Assembly (NCBI GenBank): GCA_022567365.1
Contig: JADFHG010000283.1
Location: 1-5,408 of the forward strand
Direction of reading: 5' to 3'
Length of the DNA stretch: 5,408 bases
Source of the DNA: Planctomycetota bacterium
GTDB taxonomy: Bacteria; Planctomycetota; Phycisphaerae; UBA1845
Shown here: positions 1 to 5,340 of the stretch, piece after piece
Position numbering within the stretch: position 1 is the first letter of the stretch
How the letters are laid out: every line of letters begins with the position of its first letter
Translations under genes and position numbers: made by a program
The notes under the pieces: generated by a model
What the model was told of the DNA's origin: nothing
What the model saw: only the letters and a program-made list of their open reading frames with translations
The model's database searches: none

Positions 1-1918
1 ATGGCGGATGGTCCACACCACCACGATGACGTACGGGTTTCTCGCCAACGCACTCATCGGCGGCGTCCATTGGGTCGCCGCAACGGTCGGGGCGCGGCGC
101 GTCCTGAGCGAACGACTCTCCGCGCTCGTCTTCGTGATATGGCAGGTTGTGGTTCTCTCGACGGTTGCCGGGTTGCTCGCGGGAAGCGCACAGGCGATCG
201 GGTGGAGTGAAACACCCGTATGGATCGACCCGCTCGTCATCGCAGGGCTTGTGCTGCTTGCCGTCAATGTGCTGATCCCTATCCTTCAAACAGATCGGAC
301 GATTTGTATGACCATCCGATACGTTTCGTTCGCGCTCGCGTGGAGCGTGTCGGCATACGCCATTGGCAACCTCGTGCCGCAATACTTCGCGGGCGGTGCG
401 GCCGGCGGGGCGATTGCCGGGCTTTTCGGCCATGCGTTCATCGACGTGTTCGCCATGGCGATCGGATGGGGGCTGTTGTACTATTTTGTGCCCGCCATTC
501 TTTCAACACCGGTTGCGAACCGCCGATTGGCCCTCCTCGGATTCTGGGGACTGGTAATCCTCTACCCGCTCGGCGGGATTTGCCATTTCCTCTACAGTCC
601 AATCCCTAAATACGTACAGGTTGGATCGATCATCGCGACGGTCGGCGGCGCGATCGCTATCCTCGCGACGGTTGCGGTCTTCGCGGCCATGATCTCCGGC
701 AAGGTGGCGTTTCTGCGGGAAAACCCGGCGATTCGATGGTTCTACGCCGGGATGATCTTCTGCGGTTTGGCCTGTGTGCAACGCATCTGCGAGGTCGCGC
801 CCGCCCTGCAACGCACCGTCCATTTCACGGATTGGGAGATCGGTCGATCGCACGTTTTGATATTCGGCGCGTTTGGGTTCTGGGCTCTCGGCATGATGAC
901 CCATCTGCTTCCGCGTCTTTTGCACGCAACGGCCTGGTTTCGCCCGAGTTGGAACACCTGGCATTTCCGGTTGTCTTGCATTGGCGTGCTGGTTATGGCA
1001 TTGGACCTAGCGGTCGCGGGGCTCATCCAAGGATCACACTGGCAAGACCTCGCACCATGGGAGGCGTCCATCGTCGCATCGGTCCCGCACTGGCTGACCC
1101 GATCGTTGGCCGGAGCGGTCATCATCGTCGGGCAGTTGCTGTTCGTCTACAACGTCGCCTTGACCGCGCTGCAAATGCGCGACACGCCGATCGGTTCGTC
1201 GGCGGTGCGGGCCAATCCCCTAAGAGGGTCCGACGACGACTCGAATACACACGGTGAGCCCTTCGCGCCGGGTTCAAAGAAAACAACCCTGATCATCGCG
1301 GGAATCGGTCTGTGCGGTCCGGTGGTGGTGAGCCTCGGGCTCGCGACGATACTTGTTCCGTCCAATCTCCCGGAGCGATCGATCGAGGACGTCGCCCGCG
1401 ACGGGATCATCCACGAGTTTGTCGAGCTGCGCGAGCGTTTCCCTGATCGGTTCACAACCTACTACGGAACGGTCGGCTATGAGTCATACGCCTCTGCGCT
1501 CGCGCGTGGTCGCGATATCTACGTTGAAGAGGCCTGCTGGCATTGCCATAGTCAATACGTTCGTCCGGTGGCGAACGACAGCCTCCGTTTCGGTCTCGTC
1601 TCGGAGGCGCGGGAATATCGAAGCGTCTTGCATCGACCCGTCTTATGGGGCACGCGGCGCGTAGGTCCGGATCTTGCCCGCGCGGCGGGCCGCCACGCCA
1701 ACGACTGGCACATCGCTCATTTCTTCAAGCCCACGAGTGTCGTGCCGGTATCCGTGATGCCCGAATACCCCTGGTTCTTCGACGAACAGGGCTATCCCAA
1801 CCGCGATGGCATGGCAATCATCACCTACGTGCAGTGGCTCGGCAGTTGGTCGGGCGATCAGCCGCCTCTTGGGGGCGAGACGTCGAATGGGTCCGCGGTC
1901 GACCTGGATAACCCGTAG
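1..1918 (+). CDS. CcoN-like (cbb3 oxidase subunit I) / CcoO-like cytochrome c fusion, 5'-truncated, active-site ligands lost
   Basis: The frame is open from the left edge (first full codon at base 2), so the true start lies upstream. The ATG at base 8 falls inside CcoN helix 2 and is not a start. Numbering from that Met, residues 1-390 contain about 11 hydrophobic helices matching CcoN landmarks: a His-Thr at 3-4, GHAF (141-144), LYPLGGICHF (185-194), HFTDWEIGRSH (272-282), WHF (318-320) and a YNV helix end (381-383). A linker (about 391-423) and one membrane anchor (about 427-449) lead into a CcoO-like domain with CWHCH (510-514), WGTRRVGPDLA (547-557) and VMPEYPW (583-589; Met584 likely axial ligand). 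In cbb3 oxidases CcoN reduces O2 at heme b3/CuB and CcoO relays electrons from cytochrome c. Here the b3 proximal His is Arg280 and one CuB His is Cys192, while low-spin heme ligands His3 and His282 remain. Oxidase activity is therefore doubtful; an electron-transfer role is inferred. Family assignment is firm, function is not. Confidence 0.93.
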   Translation, partial: WRMVHTTTMTYGFLANALIGGVHWVAATVGARRVLSERLSALVFVIWQVVVLSTVAGLLAGSAQAIGWSETPVWIDPLVIAGLVLLAVNVLIPILQTDRTICMTIRYVSFALAWSVSAYAIGNLVPQYFAGGAAGGAIAGLFGHAFIDVFAMAIGWGLLYYFVPAILSTPVANRRLALLGFWGLVILYPLGGICHFLYSPIPKYVQVGSIIATVGGAIAILATVAVFAAMISGKVAFLRENPAIRWFYAGMIFCGLACVQRICEVAPALQRTVHFTDWEIGRSHVLIFGAFGFWALGMMTHLLPRLLHATAWFRPSWNTWHFRLSCIGVLVMALDLAVAGLIQGSHWQDLAPWEASIVASVPHWLTRSLAGAVIIVGQLLFVYNVALTALQMRDTPIGSSAVRANPLRGSDDDSNTHGEPFAPGSKKTTLIIAGIGLCGPVVVSLGLATILVPSNLPERSIEDVARDGIIHEFVELRERFPDRFTTYYGTVGYESYASALARGRDIYVEEACWHCHSQYVRPVANDSLRFGLVSEAREYRSVLHRPVLWGTRRVGPDLARAAGRHANDWHIAHFFKPTSVVPVSVMPEYPWFFDEQGYPNRDGMAIITYVQWLGSWSGDQPPLGGETSNGSAVDLDNP

Positions 1919-1920
1919 CA

Positions 1921-1933
1921 GCCTGTTGAAAAA
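1921..1933 (+). repeat. Short dispersed motif GCCTGTTGAARAA, copy 1
   Basis: GCCTGTTGAAAAA lies just after the stop codon of the oxidase-like gene. A near-identical copy (one mismatch in 13) occurs at 3918-3930 in the intergenic region on the other side of the PpiD-like gene, and both are followed by a similar tGTGG-ac segment. This may be a small dispersed intergenic element or the remnant of a mobile-element end. Two copies alone do not decide it. Confidence 0.35.
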
Positions 1934-1941
1934 GTGTGTGG

Positions 1942-1961
1942 GACCGACTTCCCAGTCGGTC
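1942..1961. terminator. Hairpin between convergent genes, probable bidirectional terminator
   Basis: GACCGACT and AGTCGGTC form a perfect 8-bp stem around a 4-nt loop (TCCC). It sits in the 60-bp gap between the stop of the plus-strand oxidase-like gene (1918) and the stop of the minus-strand PpiD-like gene (1979). On the minus strand a T-run (complement of 1929-1934) follows about 8 nt after the stem; on the plus strand only AAA follows. It fits the minus-strand gene best and may serve both. The missing T-run directly after the stem makes it a weak textbook terminator. Confidence 0.55.
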
Positions 1962-1978
1962 AAACGTCGCTTGCCGGT

Positions 1979-3862
1979 CTACCTGACAATCTTGAATTCG
2001 TTTCGCGCACGGATTTGCACCGGATCCAACCAGTCGTTCAGGGCCTGCAGCGAGCGCATGTTGTTCATCGTCGCCACCAGGGTCTCGCGCATGTCATCGA
2101 ACGCGTCCTGGCGCGCCGGCTCCAACTCGACAAACTCGACGACCAACACGTAGGCGGCGTCTTCGACGTCGAACGCGCGCACCTTCTCCGCGGCGTCCGC
2201 AAGTCCGAAGCACCCGTCCACGATCGAATTGGGCAGGAATCCAAGCGGGGGTATGTAGGTGGTCTCGCTACGACGCCCAAGACCGGCCGCGTATTGAGGC
2301 ACGCGCGAGAACGGCTGTGGCTCCAGATAGTCGATCACCGCCCCTATGACCGTCGCCTTGAGCTCCGTCAACTCGGCGTCATTGTCGTAGGCCTCTCTCA
2401 AACTGCTCGAAAGCGCCGCTTGCTCGAGTGCCTCCGCCTTGGCCTGTGCTTTCTCGAAGCCGCGAAGCAGGCGCAGATCTTCGACGACCTGCTCCTTGAC
2501 CACCGCGAGCGTCTCCGCGGGAGCGCCCGGTCGTGCGGCCACGACCCGGTACATGTACGTGTTGCCGTTCTTTCGCTCGATCAGCGCGAACGCGTAGGTC
2601 TGGTATCGCGAGAGGTACTTTGCATACGCGCCCCGGTCTTCCTGCGATATCTCCGCAAGCCCTTCGGTCATGAAGGCCACGTCGATCTTGACGAGACCGC
2701 CCGATGGGGGGCGGTATTCCGCGGCACCGATACCCGGAACGGCCAGATACTCCGCGCGACTGAAGAAGTCCGTCGTCGTTACCGACATCGCGTTGGGGTG
2801 GCTGTAGCGCTCCGGGACATGTTTCAGCAGGTCGCGATAGTAGTTATTGTCGATCACATTGCTCGGGGCGGTCGCGTAACCGTCCTCCTCGCGCGGGGTC
2901 AGATCATACCACGGTTCGCTCGTTTGCTCCTGCAGCCACTCCGCAATATGGCGGACGATCACGTCGGCGCGCTGTTTGCGCACGGCGCCCTTCGCGATCT
3001 CCTCCGCCTCCTCCCATGGTAGGTACGACGGCTCGGCGGCCGCGCCCTTGGGTGTCGGCTTGAACTCGGTGTCTACCTTGACGTAGGCAGCATCCGTCAA
3101 TCTGTTCTCGTAGTAGTGCCGAAGGGCCTCTTTCTCGAGTGCCGCCTCGGGCAACGTGAGTTCTTCCGCGATCTTGTCCCGGTCGATCTTGATGTACTGG
3201 ATTTGAACGGACGGTTGCTGAAAATACCCGAAGGCCAGCCCGCCGCCGGGTTCCCGGTCGCGGTGCGAAGTGAATTGCAGCCGGATCTCCTCCTCGGTGA
3301 ACTCCGCGTCCTCCTCCATGAATGCGCTGACGGGGAGCCTGACCGCTCGGATCGTCACCTTTTCGAGGGCCGCTTTCGCCGCCGAGCGCACCGCAGCTTC
3401 ACTCGGACTCGTCACCCCGGACATCGCCGCGGCGACCATGTCGACCGACATCCAGCGTGCCAGCGCCTCGTAGACGGCGTCCGGCTTGATGTGTCGGGCA
3501 CGTGCGGCCGGGTCGACCAGCACGTCCAAGTTCCTTTTCTCGAAGATCGCTCTTGCGGCGGCCGGACTTGTCTCGACGTTCATCCGCCGGGCTTCGCGCT
3601 CCAGCATGACCCATTCGATGGGTTTGATTGGCCTGCCCCGCAATGTGGTAACCCCAACGTCCGCGATCACGTCGAGCACATACGCGGCCCTGCTTCGATC
3701 ACCTTCAGTGATGTGGCCATGGCGGGTTTCGGCAATCGTCTGGTTTTGCGAACGCGAGGTCATCAGATCGGACAGGGCGGATCCGCCGACAAAGACAATC
3801 ATCAATCCGACGACGAAGACCGCCATAAGCGACTTGTTGTATTTCCGAAGTAACTTGATCAT
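1979..3862 (-). CDS. Membrane-anchored PpiD/SurA-like periplasmic chaperone-type protein, no clear PPIase domain
   Basis: The 627-aa product begins with a basic stretch (MIKLLRKYNK) and one hydrophobic helix (about 11-31), predicting an N-in, C-out inner-membrane anchor as in PpiD. A charged, mostly helical periplasmic region follows. Residues about 45-150 resemble a SurA_N-type domain (GHITEGD at 49-55). Residues 170-235 read like PpiD linkers (IRAVRLPVSAF, then EFTEEEIRLQF, then VQIQYIKID). A C-terminal helical part (about 540-627) has the GFLP...CFGL...AAYVLVVEFVE pattern seen at PpiD/SurA C-termini. I see no recognisable parvulin (PpiC) core, so it is probably a holdase-type chaperone and not an isomerase. 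Known PpiD assists folding of proteins leaving the Sec translocon; that role here is inferred. The start at 3862 is favoured because it gives the basic N-region before the helix. No strong Shine-Dalgarno is seen (only GAG about 11 nt upstream). It converges on the oxidase-like gene and follows the LolA-like gene on the same strand after 246 bp. Confidence 0.75.
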   Translation of the reverse strand: MIKLLRKYNKSLMAVFVVGLMIVFVGGSALSDLMTSRSQNQTIAETRHGHITEGDRSRAAYVLDVIADVGVTTLRGRPIKPIEWVMLEREARRMNVETSPAAARAIFEKRNLDVLVDPAARARHIKPDAVYEALARWMSVDMVAAAMSGVTSPSEAAVRSAAKAALEKVTIRAVRLPVSAFMEEDAEFTEEEIRLQFTSHRDREPGGGLAFGYFQQPSVQIQYIKIDRDKIAEELTLPEAALEKEALRHYYENRLTDAAYVKVDTEFKPTPKGAAAEPSYLPWEEAEEIAKGAVRKQRADVIVRHIAEWLQEQTSEPWYDLTPREEDGYATAPSNVIDNNYYRDLLKHVPERYSHPNAMSVTTTDFFSRAEYLAVPGIGAAEYRPPSGGLVKIDVAFMTEGLAEISQEDRGAYAKYLSRYQTYAFALIERKNGNTYMYRVVAARPGAPAETLAVVKEQVVEDLRLLRGFEKAQAKAEALEQAALSSSLREAYDNDAELTELKATVIGAVIDYLEPQPFSRVPQYAAGLGRRSETTYIPPLGFLPNSIVDGCFGLADAAEKVRAFDVEDAAYVLVVEFVELEPARQDAFDDMRETLVATMNNMRSLQALNDWLDPVQIRARNEFKIVR

Positions 3863-3902
3863 GGTGCATTATGCTCTTTGGGTGCAACACGCTCGGCGGG
3901 CA

Positions 3903-3924
3903 AACAGCCGCCAAGCGGCCTGTT
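3903..3924. other. Stem-loop upstream of the PpiD-like gene
   Basis: AACAGCCGC (3903-3911) pairs with GCGGCCTGTT (3915-3924) around a CAA loop, giving a 9-bp stem with one bulged C at 3919. It lies about 40 nt before the start codon of the minus-strand PpiD-like gene, so it would be in that gene's leader or at the end of a transcript from the LolA-like gene. On the minus strand it is followed only by TTTG. Its right arm overlaps copy 2 of the GCCTGTTGAARAA motif. Confidence 0.4.
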
Positions 3925-3930
3925 GAAGAA
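3918..3930 (+). repeat. Short dispersed motif GCCTGTTGAARAA, copy 2
   Basis: GCCTGTTGAAGAA matches copy 1 at 1921-1933 in 12 of 13 positions and has the same orientation. The two copies bracket the PpiD-like gene, about 60 bp from each end of its coding region. Confidence 0.35.
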
Positions 3931-4003
3931 CCTGTGGCACGGGCTATTAGGACGTATCCGCTGTCGGACCGCGCGATGAACGGATGCATCGCCACGCACA
4001 AAC

Positions 4004-4101
4004 TTGCGGGTTGGGCGGCGACCCAAATCCGAACCGCAACCGTGAGGGAGCGGACTTCGCTATTTCAATCGCTCAACGCCAACCAGCAAATTGCGGGTTG
4101 G
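4004..4101 (+). repeat. Direct repeat TTGCGGGTTGG, two copies 87 bp apart
   Basis: TTGCGGGTTGG occurs at 4004-4014 and 4091-4101. The flanks are also similar (AAAC before and GCGGCGAC after, against AAA and CGGCAC). Copy 2 forms the right arm of the hairpin after the LolA-like gene. Copy 1 overlaps a weaker 5-bp stem, TTGGG/CCCAA at 4011-4015/4022-4026. The pair suggests a decayed local duplication of a terminator-like element. Confidence 0.4.
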
Positions 4102-4103
4102 CG
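4077..4103 (-). terminator. Strong hairpin directly after the LolA-like gene
   Basis: CGCCAACC (4077-4084) and GGTTGGCG (4096-4103) form a perfect 8-bp stem. Inside it, GCAA (4086-4089) and TTGC (4091-4094) can extend the stem past one A/G mismatch. It starts 5 nt after the minus-strand stop codon, an ideal place for a 3'-end structure. No T-run follows on the minus strand (next bases TTGAGCG), so it may be a Rho-assisted or RNA-stabilising hairpin and not a classical intrinsic terminator. Confidence 0.5.
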
Positions 4104-4108
4104 GCACA

Positions 4109-4810
4109 CTAGCCGATCTCTTCGACCGTCACACCCGGCGGGGCCTTGAACACGAACCGCTCGGGGCTGATCCGCTCGTTGACCTTGATGTCCGTCGATG
4201 TCATCGTGCTCATCGGCTTTCCATCGGGCGTGTAGCTGACCATCTTGATCATCTGCCCGCTCTCTTTGTGATAGGACATGACGGTCTTGCCTTGATCGCC
4301 GCCCTTGGGAGTCATCTCGATCACCCACACCGCGTGCCCGTCAACGGACGAATCGGGAAGAACCTTCATGTCCGCGGTATCGCTCCAGCCCTCGAGGGCA
4401 TCGACGTGCGATTTGGGATCCTTGATCTTCCTTTTCTGTGCGAGCTTCACCGTGTCCGTTTCGGTCAGCGTATACGAATACTCACCGTCCATGATCATGA
4501 GCATCGTCGATTCCTGCTTGGTCGTCTGGCCCATGATGGATGTCTCGGATCGGCTCCGTGTCTCGGTGCGCATGAGATACGAGTCGCCTTTGCGCACCAT
4601 CTCGTACGTGGTGTCGGTCGTCGAGGACATCGAGAAGCCCTCTTGCTTCATTTCGATGACCGTCTTGGACTTCGAGCTGAACGACTTGACCTTCTCCGCC
4701 GCCGCCGCGATCTTCTTGCTCACTTCCTCGAACGTCTCGCCGGCGACTGCCGAACCCGCCAAACCGAACCCCAACGCGAGGATTCCCACCCCACAGACCA
4801 GCATTCTCAT
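4109..4810 (-). CDS. Secreted LolA/RseB-like protein (outer-membrane lipoprotein-sorting-protein family)
   Basis: The 233-aa product has a Sec signal peptide: a short basic N-end, a hydrophobic core (about 4-20) and a likely AVA|GE cleavage after residue 23. No lipobox cysteine is visible, so the mature protein should be soluble in the periplasm. The rest has the strand-rich pattern of the LolA/LolB/RseB fold: an N-terminal helix (about 25-42), repeated strands, MDGEYSYT (107-114), VDGHAVWVIEM (156-166), a YHKESGQMIKMVSY strand pair (178-191), and the terminal IKVNERISPERFVFKAPPGV (about 208-227). LolA carries lipoproteins across the periplasm; many homologues in this broad family have no proven cargo, and none is assigned here. 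The start at 4810 is chosen because AAGGAG sits 7 nt upstream and the signal peptide begins at once. A longer reading to 4876 would put 22 charged residues before the signal sequence. The product is unusually rich in Met, Ser and Thr. Confidence 0.78.
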   Translation of the reverse strand: MRMLVCGVGILALGFGLAGSAVAGETFEEVSKKIAAAAEKVKSFSSKSKTVIEMKQEGFSMSSTTDTTYEMVRKGDSYLMRTETRSRSETSIMGQTTKQESTMLMIMDGEYSYTLTETDTVKLAQKRKIKDPKSHVDALEGWSDTADMKVLPDSSVDGHAVWVIEMTPKGGDQGKTVMSYHKESGQMIKMVSYTPDGKPMSTMTSTDIKVNERISPERFVFKAPPGVTVEEIG

Positions 4811-4817
4811 CGATTTT

Positions 4818-4823
4818 CTCCTT
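4818..4823 (-). promoter_or_regulatory. Shine-Dalgarno site of the LolA-like gene
   Basis: On the minus strand AAGGAG is followed by 7 nt (AAAATCG) and then the ATG at 4810. This perfect site decides the start against the upstream in-frame ATG at 4876. Confidence 0.85.
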
Positions 4824-4923
4824 GCACGCTCGCGTGCCCCTGGTGTTTCAATGTCGGCTCTTTCGCCCGTCCGCATTTCCGCTCCGCGTGGCGGAACGCT
4901 CCGCCATCCGCTGACCGATCGCC

Positions 4924-4946
4924 CGCCCCCTTTGGCGCCGGGGGCG
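4924..4946. other. GC-rich hairpin in the LolA-like gene leader
   Basis: CGCCCCC (4924-4930) and GGGGGCG (4940-4946) form a 7-bp all-GC stem around a 9-nt loop that contains GGCGCC. If transcription starts just downstream of the candidate -10 box, this structure would lie at or near the 5' end of the mRNA, where it could stabilise the transcript. It could also be the terminator of a gene further right on the minus strand, but it lacks a T-run. Confidence 0.4.
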
Positions 4947-4947
4947 T

Positions 4948-4976
4948 AGAATAGCGTATTCTCCGCTCGTGGTCAT
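4948..4976 (-). promoter_or_regulatory. Candidate promoter of the LolA-like gene with a dyad over the -10
   Basis: On the minus strand ATGACC (complement of 4971-4976; 4 of 6 to TTGACA) and TATTCT (complement of 4948-4953; 4 of 6 to TATAAT) are spaced by exactly 17 nt, about 137 nt before the start codon. The -10 half is part of a perfect dyad, AGAATA-GCG-TATTCT (4948-4962), which could bind a dimeric regulator. This is also a locally AT-richer patch in GC-rich DNA. Sigma-70-like boxes this degenerate occur by chance, so support is modest. Confidence 0.28.
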
Positions 4977-5151
4977 CCGCCTCGCATCGAAATTCACGTG
5001 AAACGGGTCGTCGCGGTTGCTCGAGTCGTCCCGTTGCTGTGGGATGGTCGCATCGCCGGCAACGCGAGCACACGAAAATACATCCACACTGAATGTCGCC
5101 GGTTGCCCCCAGCCGTTTGCGCTCAGAGGTTGAGCCCGCGCGGCTCGAAGA

Positions 5152-5253
5152 TGTAGCCCGGCCGCCCTCGGCTGGGTAGGAGGCGTCATTGTAGCCCGGC
5201 CGCCCTCGGCTGGGTAGGAGGCGTCATTGTAGCCCGGCCGCCCTCGGCCGGGT
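5152..5253 (+). repeat. 38-bp tandem repeat, 2.7 copies, each unit a GC hairpin
   Basis: Units start at 5152, 5190 and 5228. The first two are identical over all 38 bases. The third matches for 21 bases and then diverges (GGCCGGG in place of GGCTGGG) and ends early. Each holds a stem-loop: CCCGGCC, loop GCCCTC, then GGCTGGG or GGCCGGG (5157-5176, 5195-5214, 5233-5252). The stem is perfect in copy 3; in copies 1 and 2 the single change leaves a G-U pair in plus-strand RNA. Between hairpins lies AGGAGGCGTCAT. There are no unique spacers, so this is not CRISPR. It resembles REP/BIME-type intergenic palindromes; a dispersed family is suspected but cannot be shown from one locus. Confidence 0.85.
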
Positions 5254-5291
5254 GGGCCGAAGCCTCGGTTTCACGCCCGGGGGCGGACGGC

Positions 5292-5301
5292 AAGCCGGCT
5301 T
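5292..5301. other. Palindrome AAGCCGGCTT with T-rich flank
   Basis: A perfect 10-bp palindrome is followed by TT on the plus strand. It lies about 40 nt beyond the stop of the possible minus-strand gene at the right edge. It may be a weak terminator or a protein-binding site; too short to decide. Confidence 0.2.
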
Positions 5302-5340
5302 TTCAATTGTGCCGATACCGCGCGGCTCCATGCAAACGAG

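Larger units (their letters stand above)
4811..5340. other. Gene-poor intergenic region of about 530 bp
   Basis: I see no convincing coding sequence here. Reading frames that cross it have Arg/Pro/Ala/His-biased translations with no domain-like pattern, and one starts inside the tandem repeat. The contents are the ribosome-binding site, candidate promoter, dyad and GC hairpin of the LolA-like gene (4818-4976), a featureless stretch at about 4977-5130, a small stem-loop GAGCC/GGCTC at 5132-5146, the 38-bp tandem repeat (5152-5253), and a 10-bp palindrome (5292-5301). The string CCGCGCGGCTC occurs twice, at 5136-5146 and 5319-5329, on either side of the repeat array. I found no tRNA-like fold by eye. 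Confidence 0.6.

Noticed and set aside
8..10. ATG at base 8 as the true start of the oxidase-like gene
   Set aside because: The frame is open upstream, and the His two codons later matches the low-spin heme ligand in helix 2 of CcoN, so roughly 60 residues are missing to the left.
1934..3022. Long plus-strand open frame (362 codons) opposite the PpiD-like gene, and another at 3116-3853
   Set aside because: Both are antisense to a gene with a clear membrane anchor and family-like organisation. Their translations are rich in Arg, His, Val and Leu with no domain pattern, as expected for antisense frames in GC-rich DNA.
3863..3877. CATAAT (5 of 6 to a -10 box) just upstream of the PpiD-like start on the minus strand
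   Set aside because: It lies 5 nt before the ATG, which would require a leaderless mRNA, and there is no -35-like box at a suitable distance.
4811..4876. Longer start for the LolA-like gene at 4876
   Set aside because: It would add 22 mostly charged residues before the signal peptide and lacks a good ribosome-binding site, whereas 4810 has AAGGAG at 7 nt and an immediate signal peptide.
4848..5189. Minus-strand open frame of 113 codons in the intergenic region
   Set aside because: It starts within the tandem repeat, overlaps the start region of the LolA-like gene, and has an Arg/Ala/Pro-biased composition with no recognisable pattern.
5152..5253. CRISPR array
   Set aside because: The 38-bp units abut directly with no variable spacers, and only 2.7 copies exist.
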